Positions 8,275 through 17,382 are shown, counted from the first letter of the stretch. The stretch is DNA of 64,000 bases from Phenylobacterium sp. CCH9-H3 (GCF_001557235.1 NZ_LSJI01000139.1:1-64000); one strand, 5' to 3'. A program made the numbers and translations. Notes: generated by a model from the letters alone, not told the origin.

Positions 8275-10713
8275 TTAGAATCGGACCCCGAACTCCAGAA
8301 AGATCTCGCGCGGATTCTCGACGAAGGCGGACATGTCGGCCAGGACGCCGGGGCCGTTCGCGCCCGTGCCCGTCCCGCCCGCGAACGGGATGTCGTTGGC
8401 CGCGGTCACCACGCGCTCGTTCGTGAGGTTGCGGCCGATTAGGGACACCCGCCAGCGGTCGTCGGGCCCCACCAGTCGGATCGAGGCGTCAAGCTTCGCG
8501 TAGGCTTTCTGATAGGCGTCCGGCCGCAGGGTGTCGGTGAAGTTGTACCTCGAGGTATGGCTGACATCGCCGGTCAGTTGCAGCTTCAGATCCTGAGTGA
8601 GGTCCACGTCGTAGCCGAAGCCGATGCGGCCGGCGAACTTGGGGGCCTTGGGCGGAGTGCGGCCGTCATAGTCCTGGCTGGTGAAAATGCCATTGGTCGG
8701 GTTCGGCACCAGGTCGCAGCCCGCCGCGATCGTCTGGCCCGCGTAGCACTGGCCCACATAGTCGGAGAACTTGGCGTGGTTGTAGGCGACCGCGCCGCGG
8801 AGACTGAGCCCCACGACCGCGTCGGGGAGCCACTCGAAATCGGCTTCCACACCGCGGGTCTTGAGCTTCCCGGCGTTGTCGGCCACCTGGCCGATGGTCA
8901 CCGGGTCGAAGCTCTGCACCTGGAGGTCGATGTATTCGTAGGCGTACGCTGTCGCATTGAAGCTGAGGGCGCCCCCGAGGCGGATCAGGCGGAGACCCGC
9001 TTCAAAGCCCTTGGCCGTCTCGCTGTCGAATTCGCCGGCGGCGACGGAGGCCCCGGGGGTCAGCGACTGGGAGATGTTGAAGCCGCCGGATTTGAAGCCT
9101 TCCTTGTAGGCCGCATAGTACGTCGTATTCCGGTCCGGCTTGTAGCGCAGGGTCGCCTGGGGCGAGACGTTTTCGTCCTTGAAGCGGTCCTGCAGCGAGA
9201 TGGCGCCCGGGAACGCCGCGGCGAAAGCAATGTGGGCCGGGAGGGAGCGCTGGTAGGAGTCGCGCTTCTCCTGGCTCCAGCGGGCGCCGCCCGCCAGTTC
9301 CCATTGCTCACTGAAATTGTAGGTGAGTTCCGCGAAGGCCGAGACGGACTCGCCGTCGAAGCCGTTGTCGCGCTTGAAGGTCGTGAATGTGCCTGAGCTC
9401 GGGTCCAGCGGCACCGGGAAGATGTAGGCGTCCGTGTTAAAGACGAACCGGCTGTCGGAGACGAAGAAGCCGACCAGGGCGTTGAACGGCCCCCCGAACT
9501 TGGTCTGAAATCGAAGTTCCTCCGATGTCTGCTCGTAGTCCGCCAGTTGCGAGAAGGACGCTGGATAGGCCTCACCCGAGACGTTGTTCAGGTCCGTCTG
9601 CTTGAAGGTGTAATGCGACGTGATCGAGGTGACGTCGACCTTGTCCAGCGTGGCCTTGGCCGTGAGGGTCGCGAACTGTGACTTCAGGTCGGCGTACATC
9701 CGCCCGTCGCGCGCCCAACGATAGTTGGCGCCCGCCACCTGGCTCGGGATGCTGGAGCTGTCGGCCACGCCGTTGATCCGACAGTCCGCGTTGGGGCTCG
9801 GCGGAATCCCATTGGCGGCGAACGGCGTGGTGCGCCCCCCGCCGCAGATCCGCTCGACCACGTCGGTCGGACCGCCGTCCTTCTGGTGCGTCGCGCCCAG
9901 CTTGAGCTCGACGTCGAAGACCGAGTTCGGTGTCCAATCCAGGGTCAGGCGGCCGCTCTCGGTCTTGCTTCCGCCCCGGTGCTTGGCGTTGCGATGTCGC
10001 TGCATGCCCAGCGGATCGAGGTAGGTTTCCGCCGCGCTGTTCTTGAAGGCGCCGTCGCTGTCGGAGAGGCGGAAGGCGAAGCGGGCGCGCAGGGTGTCGA
10101 CGATCGGACCCGATACGAAGCCTTCGCCATACTTCTCGGCAGCCTCGAAGCCGTAGCCGGCCTTGGCGCCGAGCTGAAAGTCGTCCGTCGGGCCGTTGGT
10201 GACCACGCTGATCAGGCCGCCTGTGGCGTTCTTGCCGTAGAACAGGGCCTGCGGCCCCTTCAGCACCTCGACGTGCTGGACATCGTACTGGCTGAGGTTG
10301 ATCTCGCGGCCCCGGCTCATCGGAACGCCGTCGATCACGAAGGACACCGACTGGTCGAATCCCGCGCTGAGCGCCGTCGAACCGACGCCGCGCAGGAAGA
10401 TGCTCGCCGAGGATCCGGAGGCGGCGCGGCCGGCGATCATCGACGGCACCAGAGTGGCGATGTCGGTGAAATTGGTCACGTTGTAGGCTTCAAGCTTCTT
10501 GCCGGTCACGGCGGTGATCGCCACCGGGGCGTCGATCAGGCGCTCGTCGCGGCGGCGCGCCGTCACCACGATGTCCTCGAGCGTAACCGCCTGGTCCGCG
10601 GCGGGCATAACCGCCCTGTCAGCGGAAGGCGTCGTCCCCTGCGCCTGGGCGCTCAGCGGTGAGAGCGCCGTCGTGGACAGCGCCAGGAACGCAAGACCGA
10701 GCGAGCGTGACAT
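8275..10713 (-). CDS. TonB-dependent receptor
   Basis: The full-length receptor has 812 residues. The ATG at 10713 follows AGGGGGAGG and starts a signal peptide (LGLAFLALSTTALSPLSAQAQ). The plug contains LEDIVVTARRRDE, VPSMIAGRA, IFLRGVGSTALSAG and LFYGKNATGGLISVVTNGP, and the barrel ends in the usual aromatic GVRF. This is the layout of sphingomonad/Caulobacter receptors in catabolic islands. A right-type operator lies about 100 bases upstream, in the region shared with the divergent TetR gene at 11008. The substrate is probably that of the catabolic genes. Confidence 0.94.
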   Translation of the reverse strand: MSRSLGLAFLALSTTALSPLSAQAQGTTPSADRAVMPAADQAVTLEDIVVTARRRDERLIDAPVAITAVTGKKLEAYNVTNFTDIATLVPSMIAGRAASGSSASIFLRGVGSTALSAGFDQSVSFVIDGVPMSRGREINLSQYDVQHVEVLKGPQALFYGKNATGGLISVVTNGPTDDFQLGAKAGYGFEAAEKYGEGFVSGPIVDTLRARFAFRLSDSDGAFKNSAAETYLDPLGMQRHRNAKHRGGSKTESGRLTLDWTPNSVFDVELKLGATHQKDGGPTDVVERICGGGRTTPFAANGIPPSPNADCRINGVADSSSIPSQVAGANYRWARDGRMYADLKSQFATLTAKATLDKVDVTSITSHYTFKQTDLNNVSGEAYPASFSQLADYEQTSEELRFQTKFGGPFNALVGFFVSDSRFVFNTDAYIFPVPLDPSSGTFTTFKRDNGFDGESVSAFAELTYNFSEQWELAGGARWSQEKRDSYQRSLPAHIAFAAAFPGAISLQDRFKDENVSPQATLRYKPDRNTTYYAAYKEGFKSGGFNISQSLTPGASVAAGEFDSETAKGFEAGLRLIRLGGALSFNATAYAYEYIDLQVQSFDPVTIGQVADNAGKLKTRGVEADFEWLPDAVVGLSLRGAVAYNHAKFSDYVGQCYAGQTIAAGCDLVPNPTNGIFTSQDYDGRTPPKAPKFAGRIGFGYDVDLTQDLKLQLTGDVSHTSRYNFTDTLRPDAYQKAYAKLDASIRLVGPDDRWRVSLIGRNLTNERVVTAANDIPFAGGTGTGANGPGVLADMSAFVENPREIFLEFGVRF

Positions 10714-10813
10714 AGAACCTCCCCCTAGTTTCCTTGGGCTGCTCACCCCTCTTCATGAGGAGCCGCGGCGCCCGGACCTTTTGGTCTCGTCTGAGGACAG
10801 TCTCGCTCCATAA

Positions 10814-10830
10814 ATCTAATGTCAATAGGC
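10814..10830. promoter_or_regulatory. Putative operator, right-type (ATCTAATGTCAATAGGC)
   Basis: This imperfect copy of the palindrome at 14107-14123 (ATCTAT-N5-ATAGAT) lies in the 294-base divergent gap between the receptor and the TetR gene. The rest of the gap is AT-rich around 10890-10920 but shows no other clear repeat. Confidence 0.45.
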
Positions 10831-11007
10831 AAAAGCGGGTGGCTTGCGTAGGGTGTGAGCCAGGTCGTCGCCGCCACTAGCTTGATGCATGTCATTTATT
10901 TACGCATTTTCCGTTGGTTATATCGCCTGACTTCAAAGCACCGTTATCCATCTGCCGTAGTTTAAGCGGCGCGCACATTGCGCTTCGGGCGTCATGAGGG
11001 GTTCAAA

Positions 11008-11628
11008 TTGGGTCGACCGAGCCGGAATCGGATCACGCGCGACGGCGCGACTGTCGCCGCCCTGGAGATCATCGACCGCGACGGGCTGGACGCGCTGAGC
11101 CTGGAACTCGTCGCCGGCGCGCTCGGCGTCAAAGCGCCGTCGCTCTACTACCATTTCCGCGACAAGGCCGAGCTGCTGGCGGAAGTCGCCCGCCATGTCC
11201 TGCTGGACCTCGGCCCCGCCGTCGGCGGCGAGGCGGTGGCGCAGGACTGGAACGAGGCGATGGTCGGGGTGTGCCTGGCGACCCGGCGAACACTGCTGAA
11301 ACACCCCAACGCCGCGCCCCTCCTGCTGCAGTTCTTCCCGCGCCACATCACCTTGCGCGGCTACGATCATTGGATCGCCAACTGCCCCTACCCGCCCGAT
11401 GTGCGCATGACGCTGCTCGAGGGCACGGAGAAGCTCACCTACGCCTCGGCCCTGTTCGAGGCCGCTGCTCAAGTGCGCGGCGTGCCGGCTATGCCGAGTG
11501 TCGATCCGGAACGGCTGCCGCACCTCGCCCTCGCACAGGCCGCCAACCCCTACGACGCAGAGGGCCTGTTCGAGCAGACCATCCGCACCTTCCTGGCGGG
11601 CTTCCGGGTTCGGCCGGGCGACGCTTAG
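11008..11628 (+). CDS. TetR-family regulator (TTG start)
   Basis: The 206-residue TetR protein has a helix-turn-helix at about residues 12-55 (TVAALEIIDRDGLDALSLELV, ALGVKAPSLYYHFRDKAELL) and a TetR C-terminal ligand domain. An earlier TTG at 10978 keeps the frame open, but the TTG at 11008 has GAGGGG six bases upstream and begins LGRPSRNRI, the standard N-terminus. It is close in sequence style to the TetR protein at 19109-19741 (shared KAPSLYYHFRDK/KAPSLYHHFRDK), which suggests paralogues reading the same right-type operators. Its end overlaps the convergent P450 gene by four bases. Confidence 0.88.
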   Translation: MGRPSRNRITRDGATVAALEIIDRDGLDALSLELVAGALGVKAPSLYYHFRDKAELLAEVARHVLLDLGPAVGGEAVAQDWNEAMVGVCLATRRTLLKHPNAAPLLLQFFPRHITLRGYDHWIANCPYPPDVRMTLLEGTEKLTYASALFEAAAQVRGVPAMPSVDPERLPHLALAQAANPYDAEGLFEQTIRTFLAGFRVRPGDA

Positions 11629-12869
11629 GAGGCGGCCTGGGCGGCGACTTGGCTGGCCGCGCCGTCGGCCGCGTTCCAGCGGAGCGGCAGCGACTGGATG
11701 GCCGTGACCGTGCCGATCCGGTACCCGCTCCGCGCGCCGGGCTCGACCCCGAAAGCCGGAGCGCGCTTCAGCCATTCCTCCGTGAGCACGCGTATCTCGG
11801 CGCGGGCCAGGATGTGGCCGATGCAGAGGTGCGGACCGGTCGAGAACGTCAGGTGCGCCGGCTGCGCGCGGTCGATGTCGAACACGGCGGGATCAGGATT
11901 GCGCTGATCGTCGCGCCCGGACACCGAGAGCAGGCAGAGCACCATGTCCCCGGCGCGGAACGGCGCGCCGAAGCGCTCGCAGTCCTTGACCACCAGGCGC
12001 GGGGTGTTGATCACGCCGAACGCGCGCAGCGCCTCGTCCACGAACTTGGGGATGTCGCCCGGATTGGCCGCCAGCCGCGCCTGTAGGGCGGGGTCGTGGG
12101 CCAGTTGCCGGAAAGCGAAGCCGCTGACGTTGGTGACAGTGTCCATGCCGCCCAGGAACAGGACGAAGCACATGGCCAGAACCTCGTCGTCTGAGAGCTT
12201 GCGGCCCTCCGGCGACACTGAGACGAGTTCCGTGACGAGGTCATCGGCGGGCTCGGCGCGGCGCAGGGCGATGAGCTCGCCCAGCAGTCCGAGGATGCGG
12301 GCCGAGGTCGCCTCGATCCCGGTGGGATCATGGGCGTTGAAGAACTCGTCCGCGAGGTCCCGAAACTCGCGCAGGCGCGCCAACGGCAGGCCCATCAACT
12401 CCATGAACACCGACACAGGGAAACGCGAGGCGACGTCGACGACGAAATCGCAGCGCCCCTGCCCCGCCACGTCGTCCACGATCCGCACCGCCCACTCGCG
12501 GATCCGGGGCTCCAGCTCGCGGATCGCCTTGGCGGAGAACCGGGGCATCAGCACGGTCCGGTAGAGCTGGTTGTCCGGCGGGTCGAGACTGAGCGGGATG
12601 AACATGGGCGGGTTCGGCACCCGCGGGATCTGCATCTCGCGCGCGGAGAAGTGTTCGGGATCGCGCACGATCTCGGAGATCGCCTCGATCCGTTTCACCA
12701 TCCAGTGGCCGCCGTTGCGCGGCGTATAGAAGACGTCCGGCGCGGACTCGATCGCGGCGGCGTACGAGGCCTGGACGTCGTCACTCACCCGAGGGTCGGC
12801 GTAGATGTCGAAGTCGAAGACCAGATGGGGCGGCACATGCGCAGGTACGGCGTGCGGCTCGGACGACAT
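11625..12869 (-). CDS. Cytochrome P450, CYP101 (P450cam)-like
   Basis: The 414-residue soluble P450 has the oxygen-binding I-helix GGMDTVTN (240-247), the ExxR motif at E279-R282 and the heme-thiolate loop FSTGPHLCIGH with C349. The C-terminal EWLKRAPAFGVEPGA and IQSLPLRW closely follow the P450cam pattern, in which GG(M/L)DT also replaces the usual AGxDT. CYP101-type enzymes hydroxylate terpenoids such as camphor or ionones; the actual substrate here is not determinable. No ferredoxin or ferredoxin reductase gene lies nearby. It is 13 bases downstream of the Rieske gene, in the same operon. Confidence 0.93.
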   Translation of the reverse strand: MSSEPHAVPAHVPPHLVFDFDIYADPRVSDDVQASYAAAIESAPDVFYTPRNGGHWMVKRIEAISEIVRDPEHFSAREMQIPRVPNPPMFIPLSLDPPDNQLYRTVLMPRFSAKAIRELEPRIREWAVRIVDDVAGQGRCDFVVDVASRFPVSVFMELMGLPLARLREFRDLADEFFNAHDPTGIEATSARILGLLGELIALRRAEPADDLVTELVSVSPEGRKLSDDEVLAMCFVLFLGGMDTVTNVSGFAFRQLAHDPALQARLAANPGDIPKFVDEALRAFGVINTPRLVVKDCERFGAPFRAGDMVLCLLSVSGRDDQRNPDPAVFDIDRAQPAHLTFSTGPHLCIGHILARAEIRVLTEEWLKRAPAFGVEPGARSGYRIGTVTAIQSLPLRWNAADGAASQVAAQAAS

Positions 12870-12882
12870 CGGCTTCCCCTCT

Positions 12883-14064
12883 TCAGACGAACGCGGCTTC
12901 GAGTGTCTCGTAGAACTCGGGGATCGCGTGTTCGAGGCCGCCGTAGACGACCGTATCCAGCGCGCCCGACTCGAGCCCGTCCTGCGAAATCTCCGCAGCC
13001 CGGAAATCCTCGGTCCCGAACACCTTCAGGATCAGTTCGTAGGAGCGGGCATAGAGATTCTCGGCCTTCGGATTGTCAGGCGGGCCGCGGGTCAGCATGT
13101 AGTAGTCGACGACCGAACGGCCGGTGGCGCGCGGCATGATGATCATCACGCTGATGTAGTATGGGCTGGTCACGACGACCGTGCTCGGGAACGCCAGGTA
13201 GGCGTGTGTGACGAGGTCATGGATGTTCTTGACCTCTCCCGCGAGCAGATCGGGCGTGAAGTTCATCTTGCCGGAAATCTGGCGCGTATGGCGGCCGAAG
13301 CGGTCGTAGACGTTGGGCACGTCGGCGAACATGTCGCCGATGCTCTGAGCGTGCAGCCGCTGCACGTGGTAGCCCTCCAGGAATGGCTCCAGGACCAGCT
13401 TCCAGTTGGCTTTCAGATCGAACCGCCTATGGCCGTAGACGTGCGCTTCAGGGATGCCCATCGCAGTGAAATCGATCGCCAGCTGGTCCGAGAGGGAACT
13501 GAAGTCGGCCGGCGCATGGCGGTCGAGGATCACCCAGATCAAGCCCCCGGATTCCTGGCATGGCAGCTGCGCCAGCGGCCGAGCGGACTTGTCGAGACCG
13601 GCGAACGTCTCCTGCCGCGGAACGCCCATGAGCTGGCCGTCCAGCTTGTAGGTCCAGGCGTGGTAGGGACAGACGAGGCGGCCCGCCTTGTGAGGCTCGC
13701 ACGTCTCGACGACCTTCGAGCCCTTGTGCTGGCAGGCGTTGAGAAAAGCGCGGACCACGCCGTCCTTGTCGCGAGTCAGGACGAGCGGCACACCGTAGCC
13801 GTCATGGGCCAGCACTGACCCCGGCTCGGGCAGGCGCGCCGACAGGCTCACCGGAACCGGGAGGCGGCGGAACACCTGGGCCTGCTCGAGCTCATAACGA
13901 CGGGGATCGGTGAAAATCGAAGCCGGGCGCGAGGCCTCGATGGCGTCGGGGATCGCCTGGTCGTGGTGCGGGATGCTGCGGATCGCACGGATCTGGCTCT
14001 CGCTCAGGTCGTCCAGCTTCGCGAGCCGCGGGCGGGCCGGAGTTTTCACGTCGGTGACAGCCAT
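12883..14064 (-). CDS. Rieske-type aromatic-ring-hydroxylating oxygenase, alpha subunit
   Basis: The 393-residue oxygenase has the Rieske [2Fe-2S] ligands C111, H113, C132 and H135 (ACQHKG and CPYHAW) and the mononuclear iron ligands H233 and H238 in LEGYHVQRLH, preceded by NWKLVLE. It would hydroxylate or demethylate a ring compound using O2 and electrons from a separate reductase, which is not encoded nearby. The ATG at 14064 has AAGGCG upstream; an in-frame ATG at 14118 would fall inside the operator and is rejected. It leads the Rieske-P450 operon from the palindrome at 14107-14123. Confidence 0.93.
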   Translation of the reverse strand: MAVTDVKTPARPRLAKLDDLSESQIRAIRSIPHHDQAIPDAIEASRPASIFTDPRRYELEQAQVFRRLPVPVSLSARLPEPGSVLAHDGYGVPLVLTRDKDGVVRAFLNACQHKGSKVVETCEPHKAGRLVCPYHAWTYKLDGQLMGVPRQETFAGLDKSARPLAQLPCQESGGLIWVILDRHAPADFSSLSDQLAIDFTAMGIPEAHVYGHRRFDLKANWKLVLEPFLEGYHVQRLHAQSIGDMFADVPNVYDRFGRHTRQISGKMNFTPDLLAGEVKNIHDLVTHAYLAFPSTVVVTSPYYISVMIIMPRATGRSVVDYYMLTRGPPDNPKAENLYARSYELILKVFGTEDFRAAEISQDGLESGALDTVVYGGLEHAIPEFYETLEAAFV

Positions 14065-14106
14065 CGGATGCGCCTTCTGATCTGAGCGATATCCTAGAGG
14101 CCAATA

Positions 14107-14123
14107 ATCTATCGTCAATAGAT
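14107..14123. promoter_or_regulatory. Putative operator, right-type, perfect palindrome ATCTAT-CGTCA-ATAGAT
   Basis: It has six-base perfect inverted repeats around a five-base centre, extended by TA/TA on both sides, and lies 42 bases upstream of the Rieske start. It is the best copy of the right-type motif also seen at 10814, 17422 and 19865. A TetR dimer is the likely ligand. It overlaps the stop codon of the hydrolase remnant at 14115. Confidence 0.6.
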
Positions 14124-14270
14124 AACTGGAACGGTCCGCGTCACGAATCCCGGCACTGCGTCGCCGAAGGCGGTGTTCTCGTCCCCCGCGACCATGTCCG
14201 CCGCGCCGGCGACCTCGACGAACTCGGCGTGCGGAACGAGGCGATCGGGAGCGCCCCCGCGCGCGGGACG
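14115..14270 (-). pseudogene. C-terminal remnant of an alpha/beta hydrolase
   Basis: The frame ending at 14115 encodes GGAPDRLVPHAEFVEVAG followed by DMVAGDENTAFGDAVPGFV. This matches the C-terminal end of alpha/beta hydrolases, which typically read GHMVAGDxNDAF; the catalytic histidine position reads A-D instead of G-H. The residues between the acid and histidine motifs appear shortened, and no hydrolase sequence is visible upstream, where the thiolase gene ends at 14290. I read it as the tail of a gene deleted when the neighbouring genes were joined. Confidence 0.5.
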
Positions 14271-14289
14271 GTGATGCGGACCGGCGCGT

Positions 14290-15456
14290 TCATAACCGCA
14301 CGTTGGAGAAGATCGCCGAGCTGACAGTCGGCGCGCCGGGGCCGCCGGTGAGCAGGCAGGTCCGCGCGCCCGGCACGGGGTTGGCCGACTCGCCACGTAG
14401 CTGGCGCACGGCCTCGATCGGCATGCCGATGCCGTGGATGAAGCCCTGGGCGAAGTTGCCGCCAGAAGTGTTGACCGGCAGCTTACCGCCCGGCGCGATC
14501 AGGTTATCGAAGCGCACCACCTCGGCCACGTTCTCGTAGGTGCAGAAGCCGTGGTCGATGAGCGCGGCGATCCCCTGGGCGCTGAAGTTCTCGTAGATCT
14601 GCACTACGTCGATGTCAGCGGGTGCGAGCCCTGTGCGGCCCCATAGATCGCGGGCCGTTTGGCGGAAGCCCGAGGTCACGTACTGGTCGTCGTCATCGTT
14701 CTCCAGCAGGTCGCCCCAACCCTTGGCGGCGCCCTGGGCCACGCCCGCCAAATAGATGGGCCGCTTGGCCAGGTGGGCGGCATGATCGGCTGCAACGAGC
14801 ACCAGCGCACCGGCCCCGTCGTTCTCCCGAGAGCAGTCGAACAGGCGGAAGGGCTCGCTGATCCAGCGCGCGGTGCGGTACTCCTCCACCGTCAAGGCCT
14901 TGCCATAGGCCACCGCCTCAGGATTGCGCGCGCCGTGGAAATAGCTGGCGCGCACCAGTTCCTCGCTGACCTGCTGCGGCACGCCATGATGCTCGAACAT
15001 CCGCTGGGCCCTGAGCGCACAGGCCTGGGCCGGCGAGATCACGCCCGCGCCCAGCATGTGCTCGTTCAGGTGATGGGCCATCACCGCCGCCGAGAGCCGC
15101 CCGCTGACGCCCTCCACAAGCGCTCGGAACACCACCACCACGCGCGCCTGGCCGGTAAGGATGGCGGCGGCGGCCTGCGCGAACGCCGCGGCGATCCCGC
15201 CGCCCCCGCCGCCCCAGACCTGGCTGGACCAGCGCAGTTCGCGCGTGCCCAGGTCGGGCATCAGCCGCACCGGCTCGTTCTTGTCGTCGCCATATGAGAC
15301 GAAGCCGTCGACATCAGCCGGGTCGATCCCGGCGTCGGCGCAGGCCTCGACGATCGCCTGCACCAGCACACCGCGCTCAGGCAGCGGCGCCTGGCCGCGG
15401 CGGTGCTGTTTCAACCCAACGCCGGCGACGGCGACCCCGCAGTTGAGCCCGTTCAA
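14290..15456 (-). CDS. Thiolase-fold protein lacking the nucleophilic cysteine (Ltp2-like aldolase candidate)
   Basis: The 388-residue thiolase-superfamily protein resembles the SCP-x/lipid-transfer group: VAVAGVGLKQ at the start, QIYENFSAQGIAALIDHGFC near 287-305 and NTSGGNFAQGFIHGIG near 329-344 (H341). Where thiolases carry the acyl-accepting cysteine this protein has only glycines (WGGGGGGIAAA, 81-91). The same loss occurs in Ltp2-type steroid side-chain aldolases, which also pair with DUF35 proteins. The start is a TTG at 15456 with AGGAGG at 15464-15469, seven bases upstream; it overlaps the DUF35 stop as TTGA, implying translational coupling. A retro-aldol cleavage of a CoA ester is inferred. 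Confidence 0.85.
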   Translation of the reverse strand: MNGLNCGVAVAGVGLKQHRRGQAPLPERGVLVQAIVEACADAGIDPADVDGFVSYGDDKNEPVRLMPDLGTRELRWSSQVWGGGGGGIAAAFAQAAAAILTGQARVVVVFRALVEGVSGRLSAAVMAHHLNEHMLGAGVISPAQACALRAQRMFEHHGVPQQVSEELVRASYFHGARNPEAVAYGKALTVEEYRTARWISEPFRLFDCSRENDGAGALVLVAADHAAHLAKRPIYLAGVAQGAAKGWGDLLENDDDDQYVTSGFRQTARDLWGRTGLAPADIDVVQIYENFSAQGIAALIDHGFCTYENVAEVVRFDNLIAPGGKLPVNTSGGNFAQGFIHGIGMPIEAVRQLRGESANPVPGARTCLLTGGPGAPTVSSAIFSNVRL

Positions 15457-15911
15457 CGCCCGGCCTCCTCGATGCGCCATCGGAAAGCCGGGACCACTCG
15501 GCCCGCGGCCTCCACCTCGGCGATACGGCCGCGGACACGCGCGCCGATCCGCACCGCCGCCTCATCGCCCTCCAGGATGCCGGTGAGGCGGCGTCCGTCG
15601 GTCCCGTCGATCGTCACCACGACGCTGACAAAGGGAGAGCCCAGGCTCTCGATGCCGGGGAAGCCGTGCCAGGTGCGGCTCCAGGTATAGATCGCGCCGA
15701 CCGGCTCGACCGTCCGCCAGGCGTGATCCCAGCTCCCGCACTCGCCGCAGCGCCAGACCGCCGGCCAATGCCAGCGGCCGCAGCCCGCGCAGGCCGGCAT
15801 GGTGAGCCGCCCCTCCAGCAGGCCATCCCAGTAGGGCTGGTCGGCGCCGGTGCTGATCACCCGGCGCGGATCCGCGGACACCCCTTCACCGGACACGGGG
15901 CAGGTCCGCAA
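15453..15911 (-). CDS. DUF35 OB-fold/zinc-ribbon acyl-CoA-binding protein
   Basis: The 152-residue protein has an N-terminal rubredoxin-like zinc ribbon (C41-x2-C44 and C55-x2-C58 in CAGCGRWHWPAVWRCGEC) followed by an OB fold (GAIYTWSRTWHGFPG, PFVSVVVTIDG, RLTGILEG). This is the DUF35 architecture that forms complexes with thiolase-like partners and helps bind the CoA ester. It sits between the ligase, whose end it overlaps by 26 bases, and the thiolase homologue, whose start overlaps its stop. GTG codons at 15896 and 15881 are alternative starts, but the ATG at 15911 has AAGGA upstream. Confidence 0.9.
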   Translation of the reverse strand: MRTCPVSGEGVSADPRRVISTGADQPYWDGLLEGRLTMPACAGCGRWHWPAVWRCGECGSWDHAWRTVEPVGAIYTWSRTWHGFPGIESLGSPFVSVVVTIDGTDGRRLTGILEGDEAAVRIGARVRGRIAEVEAAGRVVPAFRWRIEEAGR

Positions 15912-17382
15912 TCTGGTCCTTGTATTTGGCGCGCACAGCCGGCTTCGAGAGCTTGCCGGTCGCCAGCCGTGGCAAAGGCTCGGGCTCCACCACCACGTAC
16001 CGCGGCACCTTGTAGTCGGCGAGGCGGCCGTTGCAGTGGGCGATCAGCGCCGGCACGTCGATGGCCGCGTTGGCGTACAGCACCGCCATCGGCGTCTCGG
16101 CGAACTTGGGGTCGGGCGCGGCGATCACCACCACTTCCTCGACGCCGGGATAGTCGCCGACCGCGCGCTCCACCTCGGCCGCCGAGATGTTCAGCCCGCC
16201 CGAAATGATGATGTCCTTCATCCGATCGACGAATGTCAGCAGGCCGCGCGCGTCCAGCATCCCCAGGTCGCCTGTATGCAGCCAGCCGTCGCGAAGGGCT
16301 TCGGCGGTCGCCGCCGGGTTGTTCCAATAGCCCAGCATCTGGCCGGGCCCACGGATGAGGATCTCGCCGACTTCATCGGGGGCGCACCGGCTGCCGTCGG
16401 GCCGCACGGTGATCAGGGTGGTGAAGGGCCCACCCCAGCCGCACTTCTCCGGCGCTTCGGCAGCGAGCGCCGCGGGCATGATGGTGGCGTTCCCGCCGCA
16501 CTCGGTCTGGCCATAGATCTGGCGGATCACGATCCCCTTGGCCAACCAGGTCTCGAGCAGCGTCCGGGTCACGCGCGCTCCCCCGACGGTGACCAGCCGC
16601 AGCGCCGACAGGTCAGCGGTGGCGAAGGCGGGCTGGGCGGCGATCCGTTCGAACAGCAGGGGTACGCCGCCGAAGGCGTTGATCTGCTCGCGGACCAGGA
16701 GTTCCAGGCCGGCGGCGGGCTCGAAGGCGGGCTCCATGTAGAGGGTGCAGCCCAGCGTCGTGTAGTGCATCAGTTGGACGAAGCCGGCCGAGGTGCTGAG
16801 CGGCGCGATCGCCAGCACCCGCGCGCCCTTGCCGATGGTGGGCTCCTGCAGGTGGAATTCGGCGGCGTAGTCCACCATCGACCTGTTCGTGAACACCACG
16901 CCCTTGGGCCGGGCCGTGGACCCGCTGGTGCTGATGATCACCACCGGCCATTCGGGCTGGGGGTCGACGGAAGGGTCGGCCGCCACGCCTTCGCGGAACC
17001 TGTCGACGTCGGCAAGGTCGAGAACTTGTGAGCCGAGTTCGGCGACAAGGTCCGCGCGCGGGGCGTCCGCGAAGACGAGGCGCGGACCGACGTCGCCCAA
17101 GATCTCGGAGACCTCGTGGCGGGTGAAGCGCGCGTTCATCGGCGCGACGATCCCACCGGCCCGAAGCACGCCCATGATCAGCGCACAGTAGCCGAGTGAG
17201 TTGGCCGCACAGATCGCCACGCGGTCGCCCGGCGCGACGCCCAGATCGCCGAGCCACACGGCCAGCCGGTTCGACCAGGCGTGCAGTTGGGCATAGGTGA
17301 CGGTGTCACCCGCCACGTCGAGGGCGACGGCGTCGCCCTGCATCCGCGCCCACCAGGCCAGGGCGCTGCTCAGCGTCTTCAT
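15886..17382 (-). CDS. Acyl-CoA ligase (AMP-forming, ANL superfamily)
   Basis: The 498-residue adenylate-forming enzyme has the phosphate loop ISTSGSTARPKG, the YGQTECGGN motif, DGWLHTGDLG and the C-terminal LPRLATGKLSK carrying the catalytic lysine. It should activate a carboxylic acid of the pathway as a CoA thioester using ATP. The ATG at 17382 follows GAGGAAAC; an in-frame ATG at 17433 lies within the operator and is rejected. It is first in the ligase-DUF35-thiolase operon and divergent from the GMC dehydrogenase gene, with the right-type operator between them. Confidence 0.92.
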   Translation of the reverse strand: MKTLSSALAWWARMQGDAVALDVAGDTVTYAQLHAWSNRLAVWLGDLGVAPGDRVAICAANSLGYCALIMGVLRAGGIVAPMNARFTRHEVSEILGDVGPRLVFADAPRADLVAELGSQVLDLADVDRFREGVAADPSVDPQPEWPVVIISTSGSTARPKGVVFTNRSMVDYAAEFHLQEPTIGKGARVLAIAPLSTSAGFVQLMHYTTLGCTLYMEPAFEPAAGLELLVREQINAFGGVPLLFERIAAQPAFATADLSALRLVTVGGARVTRTLLETWLAKGIVIRQIYGQTECGGNATIMPAALAAEAPEKCGWGGPFTTLITVRPDGSRCAPDEVGEILIRGPGQMLGYWNNPAATAEALRDGWLHTGDLGMLDARGLLTFVDRMKDIIISGGLNISAAEVERAVGDYPGVEEVVVIAAPDPKFAETPMAVLYANAAIDVPALIAHCNGRLADYKVPRYVVVEPEPLPRLATGKLSKPAVRAKYKDQIADLPRVR

